Assembly: GCA_950295325.1 (NCBI GenBank)
Contig: OX485804.1
Location: 13,766,001-13,830,000 of the forward strand
Direction: 5' to 3'
Length of the DNA stretch: 64,000 nt
Source of the DNA: Polytrichum commune
Taxonomy: Eukaryota; Streptophyta; Polytrichopsida; Polytrichales; Polytrichaceae
The notes beneath the pieces are model-generated. The model did no database searches. It saw nothing but the letters and a program-made list of their open reading frames with translations, and was not told the DNA's origin. Within the stretch, counting starts at the first letter, position 1. Every line of letters begins with the position of its first letter. A program made the position numbers and the translations under genes. This document shows positions 36,819 through 49,700 of the stretch, piece by piece.

Positions 36819-38839
36819 TACTTGAACACTAAAGAAGTAATTTATAATGGCCGCTCTCCCAAAATGACACACATATAGAGAGGCTTAGCTAGGCGTGGAT
36901 GGAAAATGATGGTGGAGAGGATGAATGAAGGTGGGACACTTGTTGGGGTTGGAAGGCCATGTGTCTATGGCATATGCTTTCTTTTATTTGTAAAAAAACA
37001 TGTGAACATTTACTTGGGCACTGCAATTTATTCCTTCAAATAACGCCCCCTCCCCAAATGACACGTGAACAAATAGGCTTAACTAGATGTGTATGAAAAA
37101 TGATGGTGGACGGGATGGGTGAAGGTGGGCCACTTGCTAGGGCTAGAAGGGCCATGCCACTATGACATACATATTATTTTATTTGTAAAGAACCTACAAT
37201 GGTTTACTTGGACACTAAAGCAACTTTAATTGATGCCCCACCTTCACAAATGACACATGGGTAGAGAGGCTTAGCTAGGTGTGGATGAATAATGACGTGG
37301 AGAGGTTGGAAGGTTGTGCCTCTATGGCATATGCTTTATTTTAGTTATGAAGAACCTGCAGATATTTGGTTGCACACTAAAGACATGTTTAAGTGTGCCC
37401 CCTCCCCAAATGACTCGTGGGTAGAGAGGCCTAGTTAGGTCTGGATGAAAAAATAGTGATGGAGGGGATGGGTGAAGACGGGGCATCTAATGGGGCTGGA
37501 AGGCCATGACTTTCTTTTGTTTGTCATGAACATGCAAAATGTTCTTGGACATTGAAGAAGCGTTTAACAACCCCCCTTTCCCATATGACACATGGAAGAA
37601 ATGCTTAGCTAATTGTGGATGAATATAATGGTGGAGGGGATGGGTGAAGGTGGGGCACCTGATGGGGGCTAGATGGCCGTGACTTTCTTTTGTTTGTAAG
37701 GAACCTGCAATGATTTACGTGGACATTGAAGAAACATTTGATAATGTCCCCCTTCCCCAAATGACACATGGGTAGATGGAGGTTTAGCTAAGCTAGATGA
37801 AAACAATGGTGTAGGGGATGGGTGAAGTTGGGGCATATGACGGGGTTGGAAGGCCATGCTTTATTTATTTATGTGTAAGAAACATGCCAAGACTCATTTG
37901 AACTTTGAAGAAACAATAAATATCGGCCCCTTCTCCAAATGACACATGGGTAGAGAGAGGGGTTTAGCTAACTTAGATGTGGATGAAAATGGTGGCGGAG
38001 GGAATGGATGAAGGTGGGGCATCTGACAGGGCTGGAAGGCCATGGCCTTCTTTTATGTGTAAGGAACCCATGAGGATTTACTTGGACATTGAAGCAACAT
38101 ATACTTTTGCCCCCCCCCCCAAATGACGCATGGGTAGATAGAGAGAGAGAGAGAGGAGCTTAGTTAATTAAGGTGTGAATGTAAAAACGGTGACAGAGGG
38201 GATGGGTGAAGGTGGGGCATATGATGGGGCTTTCTTTTATTTGCAAAAACCTTGCAAAGATTTACTTGGACATTGAAGGAACAATTAATAATGCCCCCCC
38301 AAATGACACACATGTGTAGAGAGTGGCTTAGCTAAGTTATAAATGGCGGTGGAGGGGATGGGTGAAGGTGGAGCATCCGATGGGGTTGGAAAGTCGTGGC
38401 TTTCTTTTTAGTTGCAAGAAACCTGTAGAAATTTACATGGACATTGAAAGAACATTTAAGAATGCCCCCCCCAAATGACACACGGGTATAGAGAGTGACT
38501 TAGTTAAGTGAAAAACGGTGGTGGAGGGGATGGGTGAAGGTGAGGGCATATGATGATGGGGTCGGAAGGCCGTGACTTTTCTTTTGATTTGCAAGAAACA
38601 TGCAAGGATTTACATGGACATTGAAGGAACATTTAAGAATGGCCCACCCCCCAAATGACGCACGGGCATAGAGAGAGAGGGGGCATAATAGGGTAAGTTA
38701 GGTAGGTGGGGGGGGGGGTGGATGAGAAATGGTGGGGGAGGGGATGGGTGAAGGCGGGGCTGGGCGCCTGCTGGGGCTGGAAGGCCACGCCTTTATGCTG
38801 GCTGTTCTTTCTCCCTTTCTTTCTGCTTCAAGCGCAGGT

Positions 38840-41800
38840 AGGCAGGCAGGCAGGCAGGCCGGGGAGGGAAGGCAGGCTACGCTGTGTCCTGCTGCAGTAT
38901 TGCGGTGCTTTTCCGCCGCAGCAGTAGCAGCAGCAACAGCAAGCGCTTGTTGCTGTGGAGTGTGGTAGCGTGCCTGGCTACCCTGGCCCACGCCTTCGCA
39001 GCTCCGTGGACGGTGGCCCGGCCCGATCCTTTCCCATTCCCCTCCCCTCCTCTCCCTTCCCTTCCCTTCCCTTCTCCTCACTCGCAAATGGTACACCTGT
39101 GACCACAGGCATCAGCATCATCAGCAGTTGAGGTGCCATTGCAGATCTGCTCTCTTCTCTCCTCTCCTCTCCTCGCCTCTCCTCTCCTCGCCTCGTTTCT
39201 TTTCTATCCCATTGCACCGTCAGCCAAGCAAGTGTTTGACTCGCCGCAGTCGCAGTAGCAGCCATGGCATGCAGTCGGGGAGGAGTAGGAGGAGGAAGAG
39301 GACGAAGAGGAAGGGGATGGAGAACCACGGTGGCACCCGCTGCCTTTATGCTCGGGCAAGCGATGTAGCGTGCCGTGCCGTGCTTTTAGAGTGGAGTTGC
39401 GATGCGAAGGGAAGGGAAGGGAAGGCAACGCAAGGGAGGCGTGCGGTGGGAGCGAGCGTGGGGAATTGGCGGCATGTAGCGCTCTGATTGGCCGCCCTTG
39501 CCGTTGGTCGTAGCTTTTGTCTTGTCACTTTGGATTGTGTAGCCTCGCGACAACCTGTGAGGGCTGCAAGGCTTTCGTGCAAGGGAATGTTTGAGCTGTT
39601 CTGGTGCGATCTCGAAACAGGGGTTGTTGGAGAGATTATTGTGGTCACCGACAGATGACGCAAATTGCAGCCCCGGCGGACGCGGTACCTTGCCTCCTCA
39701 TGCAGCTTGCGTAATATTGCACCTGATTGATTCGAGAATGCCCTGTTGTCCTTTGTGTGTTGATATGGCGTACCGTGTTTGTGTGCGTGCGCGCGCGCGT
39801 TGGAGATCTGGTGTCCATAGGCTGGTTTGCGATACCAGGTAGCACGGATCGCTTCGAGAGCGAATGGCTTCTGATGCGTACCTTGATTTGCCTCTGCTTT
39901 GGGGGCTGTTTTGTTAGGCTTTGTGGATGTGTCGTTCTGTAGTGGTGTGTGCGCTTGGTTGTAATGTTTTTCAATGTTTGCAGTCCGACGTGGCAGTAGC
40001 GTTTATGATGTTAGCTCCTTCGCATGCATGGAAGTGCGAAGAAGACGGCTTATGGCTTGTGCAAGGAAACATAAAGCATGAGATGACTCTGGTATCTCGT
40101 GCGTTCTGGATTCTTGATGATGCCATATAGCCAGGCCGATCAGGTGCTGTCACATTCAAAGAGGATGTTTCCTTCAACGGGGCTTTAAATCGAGTTTTTT
40201 TCGTTGCTTCCTTGCGGTTTCCTTTCGTTCGCTGTTCTTAATTCTTTTCCGCGTTGCTTGACGCTGAACATGTACCTTGCTGATGATGTCAGAGTGTCTG
40301 CTCTCTCGGTTCTTGTCTGTGGCTATGTTCGTACGCACGTGTTCTGCAGACCTGCTTTACTTGTGTATTAGGTCCTTCTTCGGTTGTTACGCTATCAGCT
40401 TCTTCGTGGTCTTTGGCCTGTCTCAGACGCTTTCCATGCATGAAAACGGGAGCTCTGATTCGTGAAGTTTTGGAGCCGGGAATTGTTGGGATTGTACCGG
40501 ATGATAGTTCTCGAGGTCTTTATTGTTGGAACTCTCTTTTGTTCTCCCCTTGGCTGTTGGATCTTGTGGAGTGGTAAGAGAGAGCTTTGGGTGCGTGCTT
40601 GTTATTGGGAGTCTATGTGCGATCAGTGCATGCGGCTGTTGGCTTTATGTTCGTATACTAGGAATATTGCGTGAATCACTTGTCCCGGTGCACTGTTCAA
40701 TGGCCTTTCTCTAAAGCGACGGACGAAGGGTATGAAAAATCCGCCGCTTAGGGTATGGACAGAGAGGAGCGGTGATAATGGATAGAAGTTGGTGCAATTT
40801 GCAGAGTACATGCGTTACTCGTGGGAAAATTTGTGCTAACGTTGGAAGTATGTACATGATATTGAAAGGCGAGGAGAGGACCAAAGATGCCGATGTCTGA
40901 GCCTTGATTAGAATCCAAGAATTGAAATTTGTTAGGGTTTCTATCTATTCAGGGCCGTCCTGCCGTTTCACTTGTGGCCATCATCAGATGTTGGAGCACA
41001 AGGGTAGCCCCGAGTTCTGGATTCTAGCGACAGTAGTTCTTCATCTGGAAACATGAACAAATGGATCATGGGCAGGATGTGTATATACACAATTGAATGT
41101 GGAGGATCATACAAATGGTACAAGGATTGCGTGTACTGGTGTCGCGAGTGGTATCTCACCAACGAGTCAGGATGTGCTCAGAAGTCGTCTTCTGAAGGAC
41201 ATATAGATGACCACTCATAGTTGTGGTAGATCATCAGTTGTGCTGAGATCCATCATGTTAATTTCTAAAATGCCTGAATTGGCCCCACCCATTCATTGGT
41301 TTAGGGCTCATGCATCTTCGAAACGGACTCAATGTTCTGAGCAAACCTCATGTTACTGGCATCCTGCTGTCATGCCAGTGTCGGTGCTGATGATTGGATG
41401 GCAAAGTTCGTAATTTGGTCGACCCTCACAGTATGGCAATGTTTCTGCAAGAGAATATGATGCTTCTAGACCTAGCTGCATCATGTGTTCTTCCTGCTCA
41501 TATAAATGCCGTCCATGATCTTGATGCTTTTGTTTCTTAGGGCTTATCTGGGGTTTTTAGATCTATTTTTGTCTGAGGAGGATTTAAATTTCTTCAATTT
41601 AGATTGTATTTGTCTGTAAGACTGGATGAGAGGGTCATGTCAATTGGGAACAATGTATTCAATGTTATGTCTGGTGTTACCATAGTAGGTCTGTCGCTTT
41701 ACATGTCGAGGACAAGCGGCAGACTGGAGTGGTGTGCATCTGTGCTTCCTTAATTATAAAGTAAACCAAGGAGTTTCAAGACTCACATTATTAAGTTTGA

Positions 41801-42391
41801 CATAAATCTTTCAGCTTATATTTGAACTTAGGTCTAGTAGAAGCTGACACAAGGTCACGTAGGTAGACATATGAGCTGGTACCCTTTTAAGTTTTCCTTA
41901 AAAGGGCCTTTGATCGTTACAACTAAGGCTCTCCGTTTGTGAACTTTTATTGTGCTTGTAGGCCCTTACACATTTTGATATATTTGTCTTGGATAGAGTT
42001 ATTTTTGCCAGTTGCGATTGCAGTCTGAATGTCCCTCAAAATCTTGTCGTCGGTGGGTGTTGGACGCCAATGAGTGTTTCTTCGTAGGAAAATGATGGTA
42101 ACTTGTGGAGAGGGGTGATTCATGTACAACTGAATGCATGGTCTTGATTGGAAGTGGATTATCTTGTTGTGACGACCATCTGACATTTTACTGCTATTTT
42201 GTCATGTGAACAGGCTGTTTTTCAGAAGTTCAGGTGTTTGGGACGCTCTTTACAGAAGCCTAGTTTTTAGACCTACCGTCGGTTTCAGAAGCATGGGAGG
42301 ACTGACGGAAGCTGAATATTGTAACTCTTCTTTCTGAGAGCTTGCAGTTGCTCCAGTCTGCAGTGTTCAGCCAATATCAGTGTCTGGTCCA
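38840..42391 (+). other. GC-rich, pyrimidine-rich leader and 5' intron region of the RING gene
   Basis: At about 38.75 kb the sequence changes from AT-rich repeats to GC-rich DNA with GGCAGGCAGG and GCAGCA runs. Two pyrimidine tracts follow, built of CCTCT and CCCTT units (about 39040-39075 and 39150-39215), typical of plant core promoters and 5'UTRs. A possible donor (CAG/GTAGCA, 39840) and acceptors (TTTGCAG near 39982; TATCAG at 42380) fit a spliced leader ahead of the first coding exon. From 40 to 42.3 kb the sequence is unique-looking and T-rich, like a long intron. No protein of a known family is visible. The exact start site cannot be set from sequence. Confidence 0.45.
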
Positions 42392-45300
42392 ATGGAGGAT
42401 GGGATGGATCCAAGAAGAGGTCCTCCAGTTATGGGGGGGAATCGATGGGCCTCTACAGATATGAATTATCATTTGGGAAGTAGCAGTGGAGAGGGTGGAA
42501 GCAACAACATCACAAGGATGATGACGAGCTTGGAGGAAGCAGGGGAGTCACCTACAGGGGGGATGGTTGGATACCAGGAATCGGGTAAGGGTCCAGAGTG
42601 CAGCAGGCCACCAATCCGAAAGCCATCGCAGCCATCTCCCAAGCTGGTTGCTGCCCGTTCTTCTGGAAGTCGGAGGTTGCAAAGGCCTCATCATCCAGGA
42701 TGGCATGTATTAAATGGTTTTGCGGATGGCCATATCGAGGCAGGGTCGGAGTCAGTCAGTATGGACGCCGATGGTAATCTTGGCATGGGACTTGGCACAC
42801 ACTTAGGTTTCCCAGAAGAGATTATTGTACATCCAGCTCATGTACATTCTGCTCATGTACAGCCACTCTCCAACTCTGAGTTCTTGGGTAGAGGAGGAGG
42901 TCGACCAGGGGCAAGCACGCTTGACTTCCTCTCTGGGAGGAATCCTATTCAGGGAAATAATTTCGCTGATTGCTTTAGAGGACGAACTGCAGGTGAAATG
43001 GGGGATGACATGAGTTTACGGGTTGGTCCCTCAGGATTGCCACCACTAGGTAATAGGCAAGTTCAAGCAGATGCTGGCGCTACTTTTTCTGGAAGCAGGC
43101 CTGGACCGGATGAGAGGATTGTGGATGGTGCTGGAGGAAGCATGATGTTCAATTCTCTTTTTGTGGAAAGACAAGACTTAAATGGTGGTGTGAGGAATGT
43201 CATGAATGATCAGAGATATGAGAATACTACTGAAAACATGATGTTCAACTCTCTTTATATGGAGCGTCCAGATTATCAAGATGAAGCGCAGTTGCAAGGT
43301 AGCAGTAGCAACTTCATGGGTGCAACAGAAAATTTTCTACCAGGTTCTGGGAGGAATCAAAGTATGTATGATGATTCTGTAGGCTGCAGTTCTGATGGGC
43401 GACGCTTTCTGGCAGACAGACATCCTTCGCTGGGCAATGTAGGAGGTGCTCCTTTGGAAATGCCATCTGGAAGTCATGGACATGTGAGTAGCAGCTCAAG
43501 AAGTTCAGCATGTAAGAGGAAGAGTTGTGCGCCTGTTGTGGCAGGTAGCTTGTCCTGCCGCAGTGGTTCCCCTCACAGGACTGCCTTTCGAGATAGTTAC
43601 AGTGGACGGGTAGGAGGTAGTAGTGGAGCTATTAGACGTACTGCTGGCTCTGGTGGCTGCACATCTTCTTCAGATATTGTGGCCTCTAGCTCATCCCCAC
43701 CTAATGTGGGGATTTTGGGACGGTATGGTGAACCCTCTTCTGTAGCTCCCGGATTAGAGGAGCCCTTCTCACGGAGAACCAACTTCATGAGAGAACCCAT
43801 TGATTTATCTCCAGATTCCCTAAGGGAAGGGCGTTATGGGAAGTCAGTAGCAGGATGTAGCAACACAAATGCAAATTCCCAAAGAACCACAAGAACTGCA
43901 GGCGTTGGAGTAGTGTTGACAAACCCTGGAGTAACCCCATCTCCTCCTTTCTCTCGAACAGTGCGAAGAGCAATGCCTTCACATGACAACATGCCCCGGC
44001 GCATGCCTGTATCTGATTCTTCCATGGATGCAGATGAGGGGATCTCGAGTAGCAGCTTGCGGGTTGATCAAATGTTCAGTGCAAGCCAGCCTCGACGGAG
44101 TGACAGTCCTTTTGGGGGAGGAAGGAATGGAGCTTCAGGATCACCTCGGCCCAGTGATGCTCCATTTGGCACAAGTCCTGGAGATCGGCTCATGCACAGG
44201 TACTTGGGAAGCAGCACCAGGGGTTTGTCTAATACTTCATCTAGCGCAAGTCAGCTTGGGCCCGCAGTTCCCTCAGAGAGCCGCATGCGCAGTCGTGGCA
44301 TCAGCCACTATCCAAAATCGTTGTCTCAACCTGTTCCTCTCACACTGCAGACTCCTGTACATCCAGCTTCTTCTTCTGCACCTTCTCCATCAAGACCACC
44401 CCCACATCCCCCAACACTACGGGGGAGGTTACATGGCAGCAATTTACATACACTATTGCCACCCCCTTCACCATCAGGGCCAGCACCTTCCCGCCTGCCT
44501 CCCTCACCACCTTTGAATCCATTGTCGTTTGCTCCTTCGATTGATGCTCTGCCATCTCCTAGCAGCCTGTTCCGAGGATCATTGTTACATGGATCACCTG
44601 CAGCCGGATTACGTGACAGGGGATTTGCTTCAGCAGCAGAGAGTCTATTGGGCATACCTTTTCGGGGTTTACAGATGTCAGGAGGGGATGGAGGTTCACA
44701 ACCACGGCTTGTGGAGGGACTTGCTGAGGTGGGATATTGTTCCCTTGTTTTGTTTCGACAGACTTAGATTTTGAAAGATGTGCTGTCTTTTTCTGCTTTC
44801 GTATGTGCAATGAGGTTTGGCTTGGGTGGAGATATTTCTTGGACCAAACCATCCAATCTTATTTGTTGTTTCATTTTGTTTTAAATATTGGGTTTCACAT
44901 TTTGGGAAGATGACTAATTGTGGTGTACTGGCTGAACACTTCGAATTTGGAATGAATGTTATGTGTAGGGCATTGAGCAGGCTGTTGTATATGTGTCTCA
45001 TATTGAAGTCTCTTGGTTTATGTTCAGATTCTCTTAGCTCTGGAACGTGTGGAAAGAGACGAGGATCTTACATATGAGGTATAACTGGCACTGGTGGCTT
45101 TTTGTATTCCTTAGCATACTTGTTATCATAGTGGCTGAGCTCATTATGTCTTCCATCTTAGGAATGATCATGTGAAGGAGATGTTGCCTCCAACTGCAGT
45201 AGTAATAAATGCCCATGAGCATGTCGGTCGGAGTTCTTTGAATGGTAGGGTGCTCAGGTCTGTTCATCTGCAAGCGTGTTGCTTGTTAGTTTGTTGTTAG

Positions 45301-46194
45301 TTTCTCCCATGTTAACTCGATCAGTGTCTTGCATCTGAACAAGTCTGGAACTGTGTTTCTGCTGTGTCCAGCAACTTTTGATGCTGGAGGCAACCCTGCT
45401 GTTTGGAGGAATGGGGCTGCATGACCAACACAGTGACCTAAGACTTGATGTTGATAACATGTCTTACGAGGTATGATTTAATTCAATTTGTATGCGGAGC
45501 TGTTTATCATAATATGACTTACATACATGAGTAAAGTATGTGAAGAGTAAAGAAATGACGTGTTTATCATGTAAGAAAGCCATGTGATATGTTTAAAAAA
45601 CTAGTTCTTTCAAACGGTGATATCAAGTTCAGACCGTGTAACAGGATGTGTGTCGTATGAATTTTTTCCTATGAGACCTTTATCTTGCAAGCCCTAAATA
45701 TCGACTGGTGATGCAGGAATTGTTGGCTTTGGAGGAGAGAATAGGCAATGTGAGCACAGGAGTGGCCCCTGATGTCCTAGCGCAGAAGCTAAAGAAAAGT
45801 CTTTACTCCTCGCTGGATGTAGTTGTTGCCCGGTTCTCACAGGAATGCGATGTTAAGTGTAGCATCTGCCAGGTAACTCAACAATAATCTACTTCTCATA
45901 TCTTCCTCATAGTTTGACTGGCACCATCTTGTTGTGCGCAGAAACTGTTGATGCCTCGTTCCTACCTGTACACGCTGTTGGGATGAATGTTATGGAAGTG
46001 CTCACGATCCATTAAGTTAGCTGAGTCCTGACTAATCGTTGATAAATTTCTGTACACGATTCCAGGAGGAGTACGAGGAAGGCGACGAGTTGGGGAAAAT
46101 CGAGTGCGGGCATGGTTACCATGCACACTGCATCCAGCAATGGCTTGTGCAGAAGAACCAGTGCCCTATTTGCAAGGCAGCTGCTTTTTCTTAG
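42392..46194 (+). CDS. MBR1: RING-H2 E3 ubiquitin ligase, MBR1/MBR2-like (5 coding exons, 923 aa)
   Basis: Predicted E3 ubiquitin ligase that would pass ubiquitin from an E2 to nuclear targets; in Arabidopsis, MBR1/MBR2 act on Mediator subunit MED25. Coding exons are 42392-44728, 45028-45078, 45372-45470, 45717-45872 and 46066-46194. All junctions are GT..AG and phase 0. The first 779 residues come from one exon and are low-complexity, rich in Ser, Gly and Pro, with a basic CKRKS patch, as in the disordered N-terminus of MBR proteins. The last exons carry the family block LRLDVDNMSYEELLALEERI, then a complete RING-H2: C877, C880, C895, H897, H900, C903, C914, C917, with W907 near the E2-binding face. 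The start is the ATG at 42392. An in-frame GTG lies 12 bp upstream, just after a likely splice acceptor, so the 5' leader is probably spliced. An internal duplication of MMFNSL-x2-ER lies near residues 251 and 283. Family assignment is strong; orthology to MBR1 rather than MBR2 is not resolved. Confidence 0.93.
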
Positions 46195-46720
46195 TGTTAG
46201 TCTTGAGGAATAAGCCTCGCAATCTCGTATCTTCCATGAGGACAATAATTGTAGCTGGTCTCTGAAAGGTAGCAGAAACCAACAAAATCTTTGGACAATG
46301 TTAGGGTAGCAGTGGTGGCATGCTTGCTCCCTCACCTAAATGTAACGCTGTTACATGTGGTGGAGAGTCCGTGCTCTTTATCTTTCCAATCGAGGTTGTT
46401 TGTCTTCTCTGTCAGTTCGAGTAATTCGAAGAAACTTAAGCAGAGTCCAAGTAGTGATGGGTTCGGAGTTGTGTTCTTTTGCACACATTTCACGGTGCAT
46501 TGCAGGTGGAGTGGCATCAGGTGCATGCTGACACGAAGAATGCCCACTTTTCTAAGCCATTTTATATGTCCCGTGCATATGTTTGAGGCCGGCACCTGAT
46601 GGTGGCCACTCATTTTTTGTATAAATGTTTTTATTCTGGACCAGCGGCTGCTGTTTGGATAGAGATTCAAATGTTGAATGTAACAATTAGACTAGGTATT
46701 GGATATTTAAATTTCAAATA
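46195..46720 (+). other. Probable 3'UTR of the RING gene
   Basis: This is the sequence after the RING stop codon. AATAAT at about 46240 and ATAAATG at about 46620 are candidate near-upstream poly(A) elements. No coding potential is recognised. The downstream boundary is a guess based on where T-rich and AT-rich sequence resumes. Confidence 0.35.
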
Positions 46721-49700
46721 CTTTAGTGTGCAATCCTGTGTTTTTATATAGCTTCAGAGTGGGATTCCGGGACGTGAATGTGTCACGGGAGGTGGGCATC
46801 GTCAAACCTCTTATGGCTTGCAGGAGGCGCTTTTTCAAAGATACTTCTCGCACGGCTGAATCAAATTTTCGTAGTTTGTTTTTCGCTCCTCGAACACACC
46901 AATTGAAGTTATCTGTTAGCAAAAGAATTAGGTGGAACCCTTACTTTCTGATTCAAAATTTTCTATCTGACTTGGCAGTCCTATCCATGAGGTTTAGCTT
47001 CCACCCATCTCTAGTGAAATGCTCGTCCGAATCGTCCAAATCCCAATGTCAAATACTATTACCACATACTATTGAGACCATGGCTCATTCCTTGAGGACT
47101 AGGAGGCCAACTTGTGGACAAGATATGTACAAGGCTTCCCAATGAGTGGTAGGGAGAAGTGTTAGCTTTATCTATTGTTCCACACTTATATGTGCGGTCA
47201 CACTCCAACTATTGCTAAGTTCTATTTTGTTCCATGGGCTGTTCCATGGACAGGTATCTTTTTTAATGAAGGGCCGCTTCATTAATCAAGACATGGGGTC
47301 CCAGGTCCCGAGTTCCACTCATGCTTGCAACAACTCCCAACATGGAGGCCAAGTCCCAACGTGGAGGCAAAGTCCCAACTTTTGAGCCTCAAGAAACCAT
47401 TGGAATATGGTTTTATATCCATTGGAGTCGGATCTTGATTACTTTATGAACATTTTTTTTGTGGGACTCGTGCTTTTTGTTCGACCCGACTCTCAACACA
47501 AGTCTCGAGCCTCACCTCCAAAAGGGGTTGCTATGGTGTCATACTTGGGACTTGGGACCTGTGTGAACTGGCGTAGCTCCTTTCCACAAATGGACATGCA
47601 GAGATCTGAAAGACGAGGATTAAGCAAGCTTAACATAACTACATCGATTATTCCAATTACTGTGCGCTACTATTTGGAGTTATGCAGTGCTAGTTAACAA
47701 TTTATGATTATATTTTATCAAGCAATGTCATTTATGTTCTATAATGCCCAAAGAACCTACTGAACTTTCATCAGCAATTTCCAAGCTGCGTAACTCTGAA
47801 TAGTAACATGCGCTGATGGGATATAATTAGGGTAGTCTTTAATCCACGCCGCATCCATTGCAGTATTGAAGTTTGTGCATGTGATCACCAACTTTAATAT
47901 CTAAAATTTATCCTGGCCCTGGGAATTTCAAAAAGGGCAGAAGGCATCGATACCCAAAGGGAATAACAACAGCCCTCAATTTGTGCCAAAGGCTCCAACT
48001 GAATGTGGACTCGTTCTATGGCCGTTCCTTGTACCACACTTTTGGTTATGGCAGCTTCATGTTTTGGCAGAATCGGGGACCATTTAAGCCACCAACTTCG
48101 CCTGTCAAAGTTGGGTTGTTTTCAAAAGAAATTTTCGAGCTGTGTTTAGGGAAAGTTTAGCAGTCGAGATGCATTTGGTCACACCTGGACATGGGATCGA
48201 AGGGAAGAAAGATCAATGGCCTTACTATAAGGTAGTTGAGCCTGAAAGCAACACTTCCACATTGAAACTTTTGCTATTTCAGGCAGATTAAAAAGCTCAA
48301 TAAATTGTCCAAAAAAAAAAATTCATTGATTTGCAAAACCATGAAGAGTTTACAATTTTCTTTTCAAAAAATAATAATAAGCTTATATGCAATCTTCATA
48401 TAATTGTAAAGTTGGTTTTGAAGAAATGAGCCTTTTACTCTCCACTAGGGGAGTTCATCGATGTTGGATTGCTAGGTGAGGATCGCCACAAAACTAGTCT
48501 TGTTGTGGGTGAGAGTCTTCTATCAGATGAAGGTGTTGTCCCCCCTTTTGTGGATCACATCTTACACCACCTCGTTGAGTAGAGAGATCCTCAATCAACC
48601 ATTGTGAAATGGCCAAAGTGGTGTTATTTGATACTTGGTGCTGCACACTTTTAACGATGACTTACTCAATGGCACCGTTGCACTCACATATTGATGGTTT
48701 AAAGATGAAATATAGGTGTTGCCAAAAGGAAGGTGTTGCTTTAAGGCACTGCTACCTTAAAGGTACAACTCGCCGTTCTTTTTCTTCTTATAAGTGCAAA
48801 CAATCAAAACTAAGACTTTGGCACACTTTCCACACACGCGCCGTATCAACTTCTTCGGTCTAAATAGGCAAATGAGTCCAACCTCCAATGGAATGGAGGT
48901 TTATTGAGCGTGTGGAGGAGGGGAGGTTTTGAATGCATCAATGCACAAGCCCTAGCTCCGGTACCAATTCCCCCACCACATTGGCCCACCTATCATGCGA
49001 GAAGGTCCTAACTCAATCACCATGTCCGATAAAATTTGGATTTGAATTAGATCTTTTGGGACTTTTCTCTTGTTACATGATGTGAGTGGCAACCACACAT
49101 GAGATTTTTCCATTGTAAGGTAAAGGGGCTTAAATCGCTTTTTCTATTCCGAGTAGCCCAATTCTCCTAGGATATAAAATACACAATTAGTATGAGATGG
49201 TTAGTAAATTCAAACCAAGGCCATAGCCACTTTCCCCATAATTCTTGGAGTTTATTATCAAAGTGAAGGATTTCATGCTCATTAAATGGTCATACAAGGT
49301 CCATCCAAACTATGTTGACTATTGAACCTAAAATGGTTATTTTATTTTGAGCATGTAGTTTTAATCTCTTTGGAACACAAATCTTTTAGGTATCTATCCT
49401 TGAAGGTACACTTAATCACATACCACTCAAATGTATGTATCCAAGTAGGACGAGTGACCAAATTAAGCACGTCGACCTTAGTAAGGATGTTGGTGACATG
49501 AGAGTTTTTTTTTTTTCCTCCACAATGTCATGAAACTCATAGATGCATTTAGTCAATCAAAGAAAACTTGTTTGATTTTGATTTATCTTAAAATATTTGT
49601 TACTTATGAAAGACAATGTTTTCAAAATGATTTGGCGACAATTATTGCCAATGCTCCTTATTCGGACCATAATGATATAAGGTAGTCACACTTATTCTTG

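Larger units (their letters stand above)
31620..38840. repeat. Degenerate tandem array (about 20 units) abutting the RING gene leader
   Basis: A unit of roughly 180 bp recurs. In order it has: CCCC-rich run, AAATGACACATGGGTAGAGA, a GGTGGAGGGGATGGGTGAAG core, GGGGCTGGAAGGCCATGCC, a T-rich tract, then GTAAAGAACATGCA and ACTTGGACATTGAAG. The GGATGGGTGAAGG core or a close variant starts at about 32188, 32819, 33553, 33634, 34617, 34808, 35715, 35920, 36916, 37111, 37464, 37637, 37814, 38000, 38199, 38354, 38527 and 38741. Degraded units lie near 31685, 32505, 33865, 35545 and 37300. Spacing from 37464 on is 173, 177, 186, 199, 155, 173 and 214 bp. Units are better preserved toward the gene, and the last (38650-38830) merges into its GC-rich leader. 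Confidence 0.88.

Noticed and set aside
38698-39663. Long minus-strand ORFs (132, 116 and 105 codons) in the GC-rich leader
   Set aside because: Composition artefacts: repeats of Pro, Ser and Arg from pyrimidine tracts and GGCAGG runs, no domain, antisense to the RING gene leader.
42380-42391. GTG at 42380 as the start of the RING protein
   Set aside because: Plant genes start at ATG; this codon follows a likely splice acceptor (TATCAG). The ATG at 42392 is in frame.
44729-44767. Read-through end VGYCSLVLFRQT of the large RING exon ORF
   Set aside because: This is intron sequence after a GAG/GTGGGA donor; the spliced frame continues at 45028 and restores the MBR block and RING.
46726-47145. 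139-codon ORF downstream of the RING gene
   Set aside because: No recognisable domain, no ATG context or splicing support, codon use unlike the two real genes.
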